Assembly (NCBI RefSeq): GCF_002632755.1
Contig: NZ_NJAK01000001.1
Coordinates: forward strand, 3,224,001-3,288,000
Direction of reading: 5' to 3'
Length of the DNA: 64,000 nt
Origin: Xenorhabdus ishibashii
Lineage (GTDB): Bacteria; Pseudomonadota; Gammaproteobacteria; Enterobacterales; Enterobacteriaceae
Shown here in pieces: positions 20,136 to 30,399 of the stretch. Each line of letters opens with the position of its first letter. Position 1 is the stretch's first letter. Under the pieces are notes generated by a model. It was not told the DNA's origin. It was given only the letters and a program-made list of their open reading frames with translations, and ran no database searches. Both the position numbers and the translations under genes were made by a program.

Positions 20136-21007
20136 GGGCGTTGTTCCTGAATCAATGCCAGAGATTCTTTTCTGGCTCGTCTGCGAGAGGCCAACATGCC
20201 ATGCTTAGGAGCAAAAAAGAATGCAAATAAGAAAATCACTGTTTGCATGGTGACAATGACTCCCCCAGTTGCACCATTGAGGAAATAACTCACATACGCA
20301 CCAATACCACTTGTGAGTGAACCGATGGCGACGGCAATAATCAATAAATGTTTAAATCTATCTGTTAACAAATAAGCGGTTGCACCAGGTGTTACAACCA
20401 TTGCGATAACCAAGATAGCGCCTACTGTCTGTAATGCAGCAACAGTGCAGGCACTTAATAAAGTGAAGAAAATGATTTTCAACCGTAGCGGTGATAAGCC
20501 AATAGAGCGAGCATGAGTTTCATCAAAAAAAACAACTAATAGATCTTTCCAAAGTACCATTAAGGTAATGAAGGAAACTGCAATAATGATTTCAACTTGT
20601 AAAACATCTTCATCAGCAATTCCCAGAATATTGCCTAAAATAATGGTTTGTACATTCACGGATGTAGGGTTTAAAGAAACGATCAATAATCCGACGGCAA
20701 AAAAAGTGGAGAATATAAAACCTATCACTGCATCTTCACGTAACCGAGTGATATGACGCACCAATGTCATTGATAATGCAGCGAGCATCCCTGTAAAAAA
20801 AGCACCACCAGCATAAGGTAAACCGAGAGCATATGCACCTGCCACACCGGGTACAACAGAGTGGGAGAGGGCATCACCCATCAGCGACCAACCTTTTAGC
20901 ATCAGATAAGCAGATAAGAAAGCACAAACAGCCCCAACAATGGCACTTACCCACATGGCTTTCACCATGTAGTTGTAACTGAATGGTTGTAAAATCAGTT
21001 CCATCAT
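20132..21007 (-). CDS. yfeC: Iron/manganese ABC transporter permease YfeC
   Basis: The second ABC-3 permease of the metal importer, 291 residues with about eight membrane segments. It has the same motif as its partner, [17 protein letters not shown] near 43-59, and the two proteins are clear paralogues that would form a heterodimer. It overlaps both neighbours by four bases, so the four genes are translationally coupled. The C-terminus is basic (ASRRRARK) and cytoplasmic. Confidence 0.92.
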   Translation of the reverse strand: MMELILQPFSYNYMVKAMWVSAIVGAVCAFLSAYLMLKGWSLMGDALSHSVVPGVAGAYALGLPYAGGAFFTGMLAALSMTLVRHITRLREDAVIGFIFSTFFAVGLLIVSLNPTSVNVQTIILGNILGIADEDVLQVEIIIAVSFITLMVLWKDLLVVFFDETHARSIGLSPLRLKIIFFTLLSACTVAALQTVGAILVIAMVVTPGATAYLLTDRFKHLLIIAVAIGSLTSGIGAYVSYFLNGATGGVIVTMQTVIFLFAFFFAPKHGMLASRRRARKESLALIQEQRP

Positions 21008-21915
21008 GGTTGATTTTCCTTTTGTTTGGGGTTTTGCCGCGGTGGAATATGATGATTATGCCCGTAAAAGACGGCGGCACGTTCATCATCGGTGATGACT
21101 GTCAGCGAACGTGGATCATCATCTTTATGCAGTTCAGGTGCGGAAAGATTAATATGACGCAAGACGCCACCGAAGGTAATTTCGAGATTCTTTTGAGTAA
21201 ACGTGTTTTCAGTTCGGCCACTTGCAAGCACTGTGCGGTTGATCAAAATAACGTGATCACAGAATTCAGGCACACTGCCAAGGTTATGCGTTGACACTAA
21301 GACCAAATGCCCTTCGTCACGTAAGTCACGAAGTAAGTCAATAATGGCATTTTCTGTTTTAACGTCCACTCCGGTAAAAGGTTCATCCAAGAGTAAAACT
21401 TTCCCTTCTTGAGCTAATGCGCGGGCTAAAAATGCCCGTTTTTTCTGACCACCGGAAAGTTCACCAATTTGCCTATCACGTAATTCTGCCAGTCCTACAC
21501 GTTCAAGGGCTTTATTGACAATTTCATGATCACGCTTGCTAGGGCGGCGCAAAAAACCCATTTTTCCATAGCGTCCCATCATTACGACATCGGAGACCAG
21601 AACCGGAAAATTCCAATCTACATCCTCAGATTGAGGAACATATGCGATGATATTTTGTTTTAATGCAGTCTTGATAGGTTGATTGTTGAGGGATACTTTT
21701 CCTTGTGAAGGGGTTATTAATCCCATAATTGTTTTGAATAATGTGGACTTACCGCTGCCATTCATACCTACCAAAGCACAAATTGTGCCGCCGGTAATGT
21801 CAAAACTGGCATCATAGATAGCAGTATGCCCATTGTTGTAAGTGACAGTAGCGTTATCCACAATTAAATGAGGATGCTCAAATAACGGTTGGTGGTTTAA
21901 CGATAAGCGCTTCAT
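21004..21915 (-). CDS. yfeB: Iron/manganese ABC transporter ATPase YfeB
   Basis: The cytoplasmic ATPase of the metal importer, 303 residues. It has Walker [10 protein letters not shown] (50-58), a Q-loop in [13 protein letters not shown], the signature LSGGQ near 154, Walker [12 protein letters not shown] near 174 and the switch His in STHNLG. A C-terminal extension of about 50 residues ends in a Pro/Gln/Lys-rich tail with [14 protein letters not shown] histidine-rich sequence. It overlaps yfeA and yfeC by four bases each. Confidence 0.94.
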   Translation of the reverse strand: MKRLSLNHQPLFEHPHLIVDNATVTYNNGHTAIYDASFDITGGTICALVGMNGSGKSTLFKTIMGLITPSQGKVSLNNQPIKTALKQNIIAYVPQSEDVDWNFPVLVSDVVMMGRYGKMGFLRRPSKRDHEIVNKALERVGLAELRDRQIGELSGGQKKRAFLARALAQEGKVLLLDEPFTGVDVKTENAIIDLLRDLRDEGHLVLVSTHNLGSVPEFCDHVILINRTVLASGRTENTFTQKNLEITFGGVLRHINLSAPELHKDDDPRSLTVITDDERAAVFYGHNHHIPPRQNPKQKENQP

Positions 21916-22826
21916 TGATTAAATCCTTTTGCAATAGTGTCTACAGTCGTGTTAAGTAGATCAATATAAGTTGGAACGGGTCCTTTTTGCGTGGAAAGGG
22001 AATCTACATAGAGTACTCCGCCGTAACGTGCGCCTGTTTCTTTACTGACTTGTCTTGCTGGTTTATCTGAAACAGTGCTTTCACTGAAAACAACTGGGAT
22101 CTTGTTGGCCCTTACTGTGTCAATGACACGGCGAACCTGTTGTGGGGAACCTTGTTCCTCAGCATTAATTGGCCATAAGTAGACTTCTTTGAAACCATAG
22201 TCTTGTGTGAGATAGCTGAAAGCGCCTTCACTGGTTACCAGCCAGCGCTGTTCTTCAGGAATACGAGAAAGACGCTCTCTAAGAGGCGCATCCAATTGAG
22301 CTATTTTATCTGCATAAGCTTTGGCATTACGATTATAAATTTCGGTATTCTCAGGATCGTATTTGACAAAAGCTTTACGGATATTTTCGATATAGATCAG
22401 CGCATTCTTTGGTGACATCCAAGCATGAGGGTTAGGATTTTTATTGTAAGGACCTTCACGGATCGGTAAAGGCGTAATACCTTCGGTGATAACAGCAACA
22501 GGTATCTCTTGCATGTTTTCAAAGAAGCGTTCGAACCAGCGTTCTAAATTTAAGCCATTCCAAAGGATAAGGTCTGCACGCTGTGCTTTGATGATATCTT
22601 TGGGAGTGGGTTGATAATCATGGATTTCCGCACCAGGTTTAGTGATTGACTCGACAATTGCAGCGTCTCCTGCGACATTTTGAGCCATATCTTGAATAAT
22701 AGTAAATGTTGTAACCACCCTGAATTTTTTATCTGCATGAGCTTGTTGGCTGAATAACACTGTTGTGAATAGAACAAGGATCAGATTGACTATTGCAAAA
22801 GCAGGGAAAGAACGTTTTTTATTCAT
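21912..22826 (-). CDS. yfeA: Periplasmic iron/manganese-binding protein YfeA
   Basis: The cluster A-I (metal receptor) substrate-binding protein of the importer, 304 residues. A signal peptide ends at about residue 31 (SQQAHA). The four metal ligands of the family are seen: His69 (AEIHDYQ), His134 (PNPHAWMSP), Glu200 (TSEGAF) and Asp275 (LYVDSLS). It is the first gene of yfeABCD, with a perfect Fur box upstream of its start. In Yersinia and Photorhabdus this system takes up ferrous iron and manganese. Confidence 0.94.
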   Translation of the reverse strand: MNKKRSFPAFAIVNLILVLFTTVLFSQQAHADKKFRVVTTFTIIQDMAQNVAGDAAIVESITKPGAEIHDYQPTPKDIIKAQRADLILWNGLNLERWFERFFENMQEIPVAVITEGITPLPIREGPYNKNPNPHAWMSPKNALIYIENIRKAFVKYDPENTEIYNRNAKAYADKIAQLDAPLRERLSRIPEEQRWLVTSEGAFSYLTQDYGFKEVYLWPINAEEQGSPQQVRRVIDTVRANKIPVVFSESTVSDKPARQVSKETGARYGGVLYVDSLSTQKGPVPTYIDLLNTTVDTIAKGFNQ

Positions 22827-22860
22827 TATGGTAAACCTTACTTGTTGTACATATAATTAT

Positions 22861-22875
22861 TGATAATGATTATCA
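22861..22875 (-). promoter_or_regulatory. Fur box controlling yfeABCD
   Basis: TGATAATGATTATCA is a perfect 7-1-7 inverted repeat, the core Fur consensus, and is followed by a further partial repeat GTATCATT. It lies 35 bases before the yfeA start codon, so iron-dependent repression is very likely. MntR sites were not seen. Confidence 0.9.
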
Positions 22876-23128
22876 GTATCATTTATGTAAAGTCAAGGTG
22901 ATAGAGAACGAAATTGATGATAAATGCGATAGGCACTCCTTAAATCTCTACTGATTGATATGGCAATGACATGTTTCATACGAATAAAAAACAACATATT
23001 ATCTACTTGTCTACCGTTAACCATTGGCACTAAAGAAATTTATTTTGATAAACGATAGAAAAATATTTTTGGTTTACCAGTAAAATTATATATGCTTTAT
23101 AGGGTTAATTTTATTTAGGGGAAGCAGC

Positions 23129-23809
23129 GTGAAATTAAAATTCCGCTACATTGCGGTGGCACTGTTATTGTCAGGATGTGCAAACCAGCAAGTATATCAA
23201 TCAGACAGTAATAAACAAACAACAGCAAAACGCATGCTTGATGGCAATAAGGCTGCTTTTGGTACCCGTAAATTGACAAATAGGTTTAAATCCACCCCAT
23301 TTGATGATTTTATTGCGCAAGCCGCAAAACGTTATAGTGTTGATGAAAATCTTATCAAGGCGATTATTCAAGTGGAATCGGATTTTCGCCCAGAGGTCGT
23401 TAGTAAATCGAATGCCGTTGGATTAATGCAGATTAAGGCGTCTACGGCTGGGCGAGATGCTTACCGAGTGAAAGGAAAATCAGGGCAACCAACCATGCGT
23501 GAATTGAAAGATCCTGCAACTAACATCGATCTTGGTACTGCCTATATCAGCATCTTGAAAAAACAGCATCTGGACGGTATCTCCAATCCAGAAACACTGT
23601 ACTATGCAACGATAGTTGCCTATGTAAATGGTGCAGGGGCATTGTTGCGAACGTTTGATGCAAACCGGACTTTGGCAATTAATAAAATTAATAGAATGAC
23701 ACCGAATGAATTTTATCAATATATCCAGAATAACCATCCTGCGCCACAGGCTCCGCGTTATTTATGGAAAGTAAAAAATGCTTATCGTACTTTAGGTGTA
23801 ACTTATTAA
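23129..23809 (+). CDS. emtA: Membrane-bound lytic murein transglycosylase E
   Basis: EmtA (MltE) is an outer-membrane lipoprotein that cleaves glycan strands internally. The 226-residue precursor has a lipobox ending LSGC with lipidated Cys17. The SLT domain starts near 60; the catalytic Glu83 lies in AIIQVESDF, followed by SKSNAVGLMQIKAST and the family-specific NHPAPQAPRY near the end. A GGGGAAG ribosome binding site precedes GTG/ATG-region start; the start codon here is GTG at 23129. It is about 30 residues longer than E. coli EmtA because of an N-terminal linker. Confidence 0.92.
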   Translation: MKLKFRYIAVALLLSGCANQQVYQSDSNKQTTAKRMLDGNKAAFGTRKLTNRFKSTPFDDFIAQAAKRYSVDENLIKAIIQVESDFRPEVVSKSNAVGLMQIKASTAGRDAYRVKGKSGQPTMRELKDPATNIDLGTAYISILKKQHLDGISNPETLYYATIVAYVNGAGALLRTFDANRTLAINKINRMTPNEFYQYIQNNHPAPQAPRYLWKVKNAYRTLGVTY

Positions 23810-24345
23810 TTGCAATCTGTAGGTTTGCATTAAAATGAACTTTGCAATCTACATTTTTTGCTTGTTGAGTAAAATTGAATAATTCATTGTCATTTTTAAT
23901 AATGCTACTGTGCAAAACTGTTTTTATAAATCATAGATATTATAATTTTGCAATAAACTTTTTACAGGAACTATTGATTAGTGAATTTTGATTAAAACCG
24001 TTCATGATAATTGATGGTTATCAGTCGATAAAAAAAAGTAATTTGAATTAATTGGGTGGAAAGGGCATTTTATATGTCAAATAGCATTTGTTTTTTTATT
24101 CTTACCTATAACCCATTAAGGGTGTTTTATTATATTAAAGCTACTAGCAAGAAATTAATGCATGGCATGACTATAAATGATAGCAATATAGAATTACGAA
24201 AAAATTTTTTAACGATATTAATGTGTTACTGTAATATTTAGATGGGAAATTAAAAGTAATCATCTCTATAAGAGTTTTTTAGTAAATTAAAAATTAATTA
24301 TGCTCTGAAATTATATATTAAAAACACTAAATTAAGGAGTGATGC
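23810..24345. other. Long intergenic stretch before paralogue A
   Basis: No gene is supported across these 536 bases. It marks the point where composition turns strongly A+T-rich and the accessory island begins. A 61-codon open frame at 24056-24241 starts with TTG and has no recognisable protein features, so I do not call it. AAGGAG at 24333-24338 serves the next gene; its promoter should lie in the A+T-rich 24250-24330 segment. Confidence 0.5.
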
Positions 24346-26775
24346 ATGAAAATTTTAGAAGATATAACGCTCTCCCTCCCTACATTTCCACAGGCACATG
24401 GAACCGATACCATTAATATACACGATCTGCGTATAACAAATACTGAATACATATTAATAGAGGTACCAAGATATAATGATGCTATGACTGGTGATGAAAT
24501 AGAAGGATATCTTTTTTTAGGTGATGATCATAGTGTGGTTATAAAAAACAGACCATATTTTGTTAGCCCAAGTACGTTACATACATCCCCATATATATTA
24601 CTATTTCCTGTGGATGAAATTTCTAAATATGGTGCTTATCAAGCTAAGTATAAGATAATAAGTCATGGTAATGAACGTGAGTCACCACCAACGAATATAA
24701 ATCTTATATTTTTTGATTCATCTAGATTATCTGAATATAGTCCTAGTGTTCCAGAGGCCACAGGCAAACAAGGTACTTTGCTGACAAAAGATGACTATTA
24801 TCGGTTAGATCAGTTGAAAGTCATTGTGCCGGTTTATGAAGGAATGGCTCCTGGACATACTGTCAGGGTTTTATGGAAAGGGCGTCGTAATGATATTACA
24901 TATGAACCACCAGTTCAGACAGTAAATAAAGTCATGCCGATGACATTCTATATTCCTCGTCTGGAATTTATTGACACTATTGGTGATACAGCAACGTTGT
25001 ACTTTGCAGTAGAAAGAACCCCTGGTAATGTTGTTGAGTATTCAGGAGAGTTACATCTTGAGATTGAAGGGCAAAAGCTTAATTTACCTGCGCCTCCAAC
25101 TAAGTATCCTATTAAGGTATCACTTGGTGACGGTTCTACCGTTTTCAATGGTCAGTCTATTTATTTAGAAGTAACTATTAAAGCGGATCCATCAACACTG
25201 CGTGAAATATCTACAATTAAAATAGAAGATGCATCGAATTCTATTCATCAAATTATATATAAGCCATTTTATATTGTGAGTGTTGGTCAAGAAAACTATG
25301 GTAGTTCTATACTATTACTAACGGTAGATAGAAATAATTCTATTACAGATATTCCTTTTAAAGTTGTGGCTTATAAAATAGATGGAAAAAGCACGGTAAA
25401 TAATGTTGACCCTTTACCTGTTTCATATAAAGTTAGTAAAAACCTTCCGCAAGAAATAATTACATTGAAAACTGATAATGAGTTTATAAGATTGCCAAAA
25501 ACGGATAATCCGATAACTGGTAAATACTATAATATATATGAAGGAATAGTTAATGATATTAATAATAATCCGATAAAGAACACTCAGGTTATTATTTCAA
25601 CGCGCCGAGATCAACTTTCTCCTGGATCTGAGATAATAAATATAACTCATGAGCCAAAAGTAGGTGATGTTAATCCCATTACTCCTATCACTCCTATAGG
25701 AAAAGGTGATCATAGATATTTCATCACTTTAAATAGTGATGAAAATGGTAAGATAAAATTTCGTGCATATCCTCAAAAAGGTAAACCAGCAAGAATTGAT
25801 TTTTTAGCATCAATACAAAATTTAACAAGAGATACATATACAGCATCAATGTGTATTTTTCCTGATAACTCACAAAATCGTCAATTAGATAGTCCATTTA
25901 TTAATGAAATAGAGGAGGGTGGGATACTTAAAAAACTACTTGGGAGAACTCATTTTAATGTAGAAATTAACCCATATGATGGTGCTTACGGAACAGATGT
26001 TCTTGCATTTTTTACTGAATATGATGGAACAGATAGAAAAACATTACTGTCCCCTACGTATAGAACTGGAGATATAGATAAATTAGAAGACACACCTTTT
26101 CCCTTCACATATGATCAATTAGAGCCGAATAAACTCGGTGGGTTATACTATATGGTGATATCCCAAGAAGGGGAAGCCAGATATTCCCAATCTTTTAATG
26201 TGAAATATGTTCAGGATGAAGATTCTCCTAGTGGAAATAAAAACGCAGTATATGATAAAGTTACTGTATATTCTACTTATGCAGATTTTCCCATCAAACC
26301 GAGTAATAGAAGTGGCACAGTTTCTGAATCATCTGCCGTAATTTTTGACCTAATAAGTCAAGGTCTTGTTTTCGGTGAAGGTAAGGATAATAGCAATAGT
26401 GCAGGATTATATGTATTGATAGAAGCGGCAGGTACTTCTACTATAAAAAATTTACCGCAGCCTAATCAGAATGGTAAAGTGAAGGTGAGTATAAAATCTT
26501 CCAAGGGTCTGGTATCTAAAGAGTATAATTTTGATTTAAATAATCTAAAGCAAGATGGTACGATTAAATATAAAATAGTTACTATTCCATTCTGTTTCCT
26601 TAAAGGAATACTGCCTATAGACGGTTATAATCCTTCAAGATTGTATATTGATTATTATATAATAACAGATCCAGTAACTGGAGAAAAAACACACAGCAAA
26701 ACCTGGAAGGTTGATATTAACACTATGGATCCAAATGAATATGATGATGATGACTATTATGGGTGTTCATCTTAA
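24346..26775 (+). CDS. Modular Ig-like repeat protein, paralogue A (intact)
   Basis: An 809-residue protein of unknown function. It reads as a chain of beta-sandwich modules: 1 (about 25-125), 2 (148-250), 3 (254-365), 4 (370-508), 5 (535-622) and a C-terminal unit 6 (636-809). Modules 1, 2 and 5 share a pattern: hydrophobic-x-Val/Ile-x-x-Tyr, a Gly/Thr-Asp, then Phe or Trp, ending Tyr-x-Ile/Val...Gly...Ser (VIVPVYEGMAPGHTVRVLW; FNVEINPYDGAYGTDVLAFF). Module 4 resembles invasin-type Big domains (VNDINNNPIKNTQV, then SDENGKIKFRAYP). There is no signal peptide or membrane segment. The tail is acidic with a cysteine (DDDDYYGCSS). An AAGGAG site precedes the ATG. I recall similar Ig-like repeat proteins in pseudomonads and Photorhabdus, but no function. 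It is the longest member of the A-D family. Confidence 0.85.
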   Translation: MKILEDITLSLPTFPQAHGTDTINIHDLRITNTEYILIEVPRYNDAMTGDEIEGYLFLGDDHSVVIKNRPYFVSPSTLHTSPYILLFPVDEISKYGAYQAKYKIISHGNERESPPTNINLIFFDSSRLSEYSPSVPEATGKQGTLLTKDDYYRLDQLKVIVPVYEGMAPGHTVRVLWKGRRNDITYEPPVQTVNKVMPMTFYIPRLEFIDTIGDTATLYFAVERTPGNVVEYSGELHLEIEGQKLNLPAPPTKYPIKVSLGDGSTVFNGQSIYLEVTIKADPSTLREISTIKIEDASNSIHQIIYKPFYIVSVGQENYGSSILLLTVDRNNSITDIPFKVVAYKIDGKSTVNNVDPLPVSYKVSKNLPQEIITLKTDNEFIRLPKTDNPITGKYYNIYEGIVNDINNNPIKNTQVIISTRRDQLSPGSEIINITHEPKVGDVNPITPITPIGKGDHRYFITLNSDENGKIKFRAYPQKGKPARIDFLASIQNLTRDTYTASMCIFPDNSQNRQLDSPFINEIEEGGILKKLLGRTHFNVEINPYDGAYGTDVLAFFTEYDGTDRKTLLSPTYRTGDIDKLEDTPFPFTYDQLEPNKLGGLYYMVISQEGEARYSQSFNVKYVQDEDSPSGNKNAVYDKVTVYSTYADFPIKPSNRSGTVSESSAVIFDLISQGLVFGEGKDNSNSAGLYVLIEAAGTSTIKNLPQPNQNGKVKVSIKSSKGLVSKEYNFDLNNLKQDGTIKYKIVTIPFCFLKGILPIDGYNPSRLYIDYYIITDPVTGEKTHSKTWKVDINTMDPNEYDDDDYYGCSS

Positions 26776-26814
26776 TTTATAGATAAAATTATACATTGAT
26801 GTTTCCAGTATTAT

Positions 26815-26846
26815 ATATTCCAAGTCTATATTATGGCTTGGAATAT
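26815..26846 (+). terminator. Hairpin after paralogue A, possible terminator
   Basis: A 10-bp stem (ATATTCCAAG with CTTGGAATAT) with a 12-base loop lies 40 bases after the stop of paralogue A. It has no T run on the plus strand, so it may be a weak terminator or an mRNA 3'-end structure. The remainder of the 304-base gap before paralogue B shows no gene. Confidence 0.4.
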
Positions 26847-27195
26847 CATCAAGAATAAATATTCAACTAATTCTAAGGCGAAAACTTTAATGCGTTAGAT
26901 GTATTCTTAATACAGTACTCACTTCATGCAGTATCATGCATTAGTTAAATAGGCTATTTTTTACTGACATTAAATGTATTTGCATGTTTGTTAGTATGCC
27001 TAATTTGAGTTACATATCAGGTATCTTAAATGATGACAGGCATATATTAACTAAACTATTATGGATTCCAAGGTGAAAAATGAATATTGAAAACAATATA
27101 ATAAAATTATCAGAATCTTGCTTACCAGGCAAGCTTTGTGTATCTATTCCTGATGGTTCAGATATTATTATTGGTCAATCTGTTTATCTAACAGC

Positions 27196-27675
27196 CTATT
27201 CAGTATTTTTTCTGCGCAACAACACGACGAGAAATGCCAGATTGACGAACTGAAGGCTGGTATTCAAATATCTCTCACAGTTCTTCCACAATCGTCGACA
27301 TTTTTCCAGCCAACCAAATGAACGTTCGACAACCCATCGCTTGGGTATCACCTGGAAAGTATGCAATTCACTACGTTTGGCAATTTCGACAGTCGCGCCG
27401 AGTATATGATGCACGTTCTCAGCGAAGGTTTCTCCCGTATAACCGCCATCGGCTAAAACATTTTTCACCCAACTGAGTGACTTTTTGTGCCGCGTAAAAG
27501 CCTCCTGTGCCCCTTTTCTGTCCGTGACATTTGCCGTGGTGATGGTTATTGCGTGAGGTAAACCTTGAGTATCTACCGCGATATGGCGTTTGATGCCAGA
27601 CACTTTTTTACCGGCATCATAGCCTTTCTCACGCGCTGTATCTGTGTTCTTAACGCTTTGTGCGTCGACGATCAC
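27196..27675 (-). CDS. IS5-family transposase, second frame (catalytic part)
   Basis: A 159-residue C-terminal part with the DDE residues: the first Asp in VIVDAQSVKN, the second in VLADGGYTGE and the Glu in RWVVERSFGWLEKCRR. The open frame extends upstream as RVGEARINSGRNANTTF, back to the A7 run, so in the original element it was translated as a fusion with the first frame. GTG at 27675 is only a nominal start. Confidence 0.8.
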   Translation of the reverse strand: MIVDAQSVKNTDTAREKGYDAGKKVSGIKRHIAVDTQGLPHAITITTANVTDRKGAQEAFTRHKKSLSWVKNVLADGGYTGETFAENVHHILGATVEIAKRSELHTFQVIPKRWVVERSFGWLEKCRRLWKNCERYLNTSLQFVNLAFLVVLLRRKNTE

Positions 27676-27685
27676 AAACGTCGTG

Positions 27686-27997
27686 TTAGCGTTCCGACCA
27701 GAGTTGATACGGGCCTCGCCAACCCGATTTTTTTAATGCCTGCTCCAGCAGGCTAGGTTCTGTTTCTGACGGTTTCTCTTTCCAGAGTTTGAAATAGTAA
27801 TACACGGTACTTTTGCTGGGGAAATCACTGGGGAGCATATCCCACTGACAACCGCTCTTGAGGATATACAGCAGGGCACAAAACACCTCATACACATCGA
27901 CTTTCCGAGGACGCGTACGTTTTCGGCTGCTGAGCAACAAGGGTTCAATTTTTTGAAAGGCTTCTCGGCTGATATCACTCGGGTAGGTTTTTCTCAT
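27686..27997 (-). CDS. IS5-family transposase, first frame
   Basis: A 103-residue N-terminal half of an IS5-family transposase: MRKTYPSDISREAFQKIEPLL, then RPRKVDVYEVFCALLYILKSGCQW, the helical DNA-binding part. The second half lies in another frame. The frames cross at a run of seven A (around 27728-27734 on the plus strand as T), a likely programmed or accidental frameshift site. Confidence 0.8.
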   Translation of the reverse strand: MRKTYPSDISREAFQKIEPLLLSSRKRTRPRKVDVYEVFCALLYILKSGCQWDMLPSDFPSKSTVYYYFKLWKEKPSETEPSLLEQALKKSGWRGPYQLWSER

Positions 27998-28279
27998 TCC
28001 AGCAGGTCACTTATATAGGCACTTATCTTATTTGGGCGGACAGAATACAGGAAAAACAATTACGTTCAAAAAAGATTCCGAATGTGCTCTAACAGTTACG
28101 CTTATGGCCGATCCAAAAGTGATTGAAGATATTCAGGATATTTCAATAACAAATGATCCAACGGTAGTTGAAGTAATACGCTATGTTAATTGGACACCCA
28201 CAAAAGATAAAACTGGAGGAAGTGCGATATTTCTGTTGAGTGCTAATAGTAATGTTTTGCCAGAAAAATTAATAAATTA

Positions 28280-29289
28280 ACGCGATGCTCGACTTTCGAG
28301 GTGAGTTGAAATGACATAGCCACTCCTTTATAACTTTAAGTCGCCAAACTGAGAGAAATAAAGGAACAAGGGCTATGTCACAGCAAGATTTTATCATTTG
28401 GGTGTTTTGTTGGGTAGACGATAATTTAACAGCGTTACAGCAAGGCACACGATTGAGGAGCCGGGGGATCCCACCTAAGTTGAGTGATGCGGAAGTCATC
28501 GCGATGGAAGTGATTGGTGAATTCTTAGGATTTTCAACAGATAAAGGCATTTGGACGTATTTTTGTACCCACTGGCGCGCATGGTTTCCGGGGTTAGGTT
28601 CACGCGCTAACTTTGCCAAACAAGCCTCTAATCTTTGGGTTGTCAAACAAAAACTGCAAGAAAAGCTGGCGAGATTATTGGGCGCGTTCGACAAGCCGGT
28701 ACATATTATCGACGGATTTCCGCTGTCCGTCTGTGGATTCAAAAGAGCAAAAGGCAGTGCCAACTTTAAAGGACAAGCCGATTATGGGTACTGCGCCGCC
28801 AAAAACGAAACTTACTACGGCTTTAAAGGGCATCTTATGATAGATGAAACCGGCGTGGTAACGGGGTTTACGCTGACACCCGCCAATGTCAGTGAGCGTG
28901 AAGCAACCTGGGATGTAATCGGCCCGATAAAAGGCTATTTGCTGGGTGATAAAGGGTATTTAGGTACTGAATTTAAACAAGAAATGAAAAAAGAAGGCAT
29001 TGAAATGATAACCCCGGTGCGTGCCAATATGGATGACCCTGTCCCCAGAGAGACGAGAAAGCGCATTAATGCCAGGCGACGTTTAATTGAAACCGTCATT
29101 GGCCAACTCGCCGGGCAATTTGCTATCGAAAAGTGCTGGGCACGGGACTTGTGGCACTTGAGTAATCGAATAGCCAGAAAACTGCTTTCTCACACGTTGG
29201 GTATTTTTGCCAATTTTAAACAAGGAAAAAATCAACGCGACTGGCTCCAACAAGCCAAGGTTATAGGGTGTTAAAGTCGAGCATCGCGT
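28280..29289 (+). mobile_element. IS982-family element (copy type 1) in paralogue B
   Basis: A 1010-bp element with terminal inverted repeats of about 17 bp (ACGCGATGCTCGACTTT at the left; the same sequence read inwards from the right). It is flanked by a perfect 7-bp target duplication TAAATTA (28273-28279 and 29290-29296), within the size range of IS982 elements. It abuts the IS630-type element, from which it is separated only by the duplicated target. Confidence 0.9.
28375..29274 (+). CDS. IS982-family transposase
   Basis: A complete 299-residue transposase of the IS982 type: LSDAEVIAMEVIGEFLGF near the N-terminus, the first Asp in VHIIDGFPLSVC, the ADYGYCAAKNETYYGFKGH region, the second Asp in LLGDKGYLG and the Glu in RRLIETVIGQL. 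The frame is uninterrupted, so it may be active. It is a different element from the IS982 copies at 30677 and 58294. Confidence 0.9.
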   Translation: MSQQDFIIWVFCWVDDNLTALQQGTRLRSRGIPPKLSDAEVIAMEVIGEFLGFSTDKGIWTYFCTHWRAWFPGLGSRANFAKQASNLWVVKQKLQEKLARLLGAFDKPVHIIDGFPLSVCGFKRAKGSANFKGQADYGYCAAKNETYYGFKGHLMIDETGVVTGFTLTPANVSEREATWDVIGPIKGYLLGDKGYLGTEFKQEMKKEGIEMITPVRANMDDPVPRETRKRINARRRLIETVIGQLAGQFAIEKCWARDLWHLSNRIARKLLSHTLGIFANFKQGKNQRDWLQQAKVIGC

Positions 29290-29296
29290 TAAATTA

Positions 29297-30399
29297 TACC
29301 AATCGCTATTGAAGATGCTTGATTTCTTATCCAAACCAGATCATGCTTGCAACCATGAAAATTCATCTGACACCAGAACAAAAACACGCCCTTGAATTGA
29401 TGCATGATACTACTCGCGACAGTCGAGTCTGTGATCGCATTAAGGCGGTGCTTTTGACCTCAGAAGGTTGGACTGCTCAGATGATTGCACAGGCCTTGCG
29501 TATTCATGAAAGTACGGTCAGCCGTCACCTGAAAGATTTTATCGCGCAGGAAAAGCTCACCCCAGAAAATGGCGGCTCTGAAAGCCATCTCTCTGCCGAA
29601 CAAACCGCCGACCTGATTGATTATTTGACCGCCAATTTGATGCATGCCACAACCCAAATTGTGGCCTATGTCCAAGCCCGTTGGCAGGTTTCTTTCAGCG
29701 TGGGCGGAATGACAAAATGGCTTCACCGCCAAGGTTTCAGCTATAAAAAACCCAAGGGTGTTCCTCATAAATTCGATGCGCACAAACAGTAACAATTTAT
29801 TGATGACTACAAGGCGCTGAAAGAGGAAGCGGGGCAGAATGAACCGATCCTATTTATTGATGCGGTGCATCCTTCACAGTCCACAAAGCTCAGCTATGGC
29901 TGGATGAAAGCAGGAAAAAATCAGGTAAAAGGGATCGAAACCACCGGCAGTCGTACCCGTCTCAATATTCTGGGCGCCCTGAATTTACAACGGATTGAAG
30001 ACACCGTGATCCGTGAATATCCGCGCATCAATGCCGAAAATATCGCCTATTTCTTCGGTGCGCTCCGAGAAACTTACCCGCTTTCGCAAAAAATCCACCT
30101 CATTTTGGATGGAGCGGGTTACCATCGAGCCGAGTTGGTGAAAGATATTGCGTATGTCCTGAATATTGAATTGCATTACCTCCCACCTTACAGCCCAAAC
30201 CTCAATCCGATAGAGCGATTGTGGAAGTATATGAATGAGCAAGTGCGTAACAATATCTATTTTCCGGATGCGAAGACCTTCCGTGAAACTCTTCGTCACT
30301 TTTTTCATGTCACTTTGCCAGAAAAAGCGAAAGAGCTCACGACTCGACTGACGGATAATTTTCAGATTTTAAAACCTGCATCTTCAAGTTAGATTGGTA
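29297..30399 (+). mobile_element. IS630-family element in paralogue B
   Basis: An approximately 1103-bp element whose ends are related inverted repeats (TACCAATCGCTATTGAAGATGC at left in two parts: TACCAATC then GAAGATGC; the right end, read inwards, has TACCAATC and GAAGATGC at similar spacing). It is flanked by the dinucleotide TA (29295-29296 and 30400-30401), the obligatory target of IS630/Tc1 elements. Removing it and the neighbouring IS982 rejoins the host frame (KLIN-YSVHAIS). Confidence 0.85.
29343..30392 (+). pseudogene. IS630-family transposase with a premature stop
   Basis: The first part (to 29792) holds the helix-turn-helix and winged region (MIAQALRIHESTVSRHLKDF, GMTKWLHRQGFSYKKPKG). 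After FDAHKQ comes TAA at 29790-29792, and the same frame continues at once as QFIDDYKALKEEAGQNEP. The rest has the DDE residues (LFIDAVHPSQ, HLILDGAGYH, SPNLNPIERLW). Because both parts are in one frame, a single nonsense change explains the break. The element is probably not autonomous. Confidence 0.85.

Larger units (their letters stand above)
27187..28027 (-). mobile_element. IS5-family (IS1031-like) element in paralogue B
   Basis: An 841-bp element with imperfect ends (TCTAACAGCCTAT at the left; GATAAGTGCCTAT read inwards from the right, 9 of 13 identical) and a 3-bp target duplication TTA at 27184-27186 and 28028-28030. The TNA-type duplication and size fit the IS1031 group of IS5. Removing it with one TTA restores the host reading frame (GQSVYL-GGQNTGK), which supports these boundaries. 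The ends are weak repeats, so the limits could be off by a few bases. Confidence 0.8.

Noticed and set aside
24056-24241. 61-codon open frame before paralogue A
   Set aside because: It starts with TTG, has no convincing ribosome binding site, and its composition is that expected from random A+T-rich DNA.
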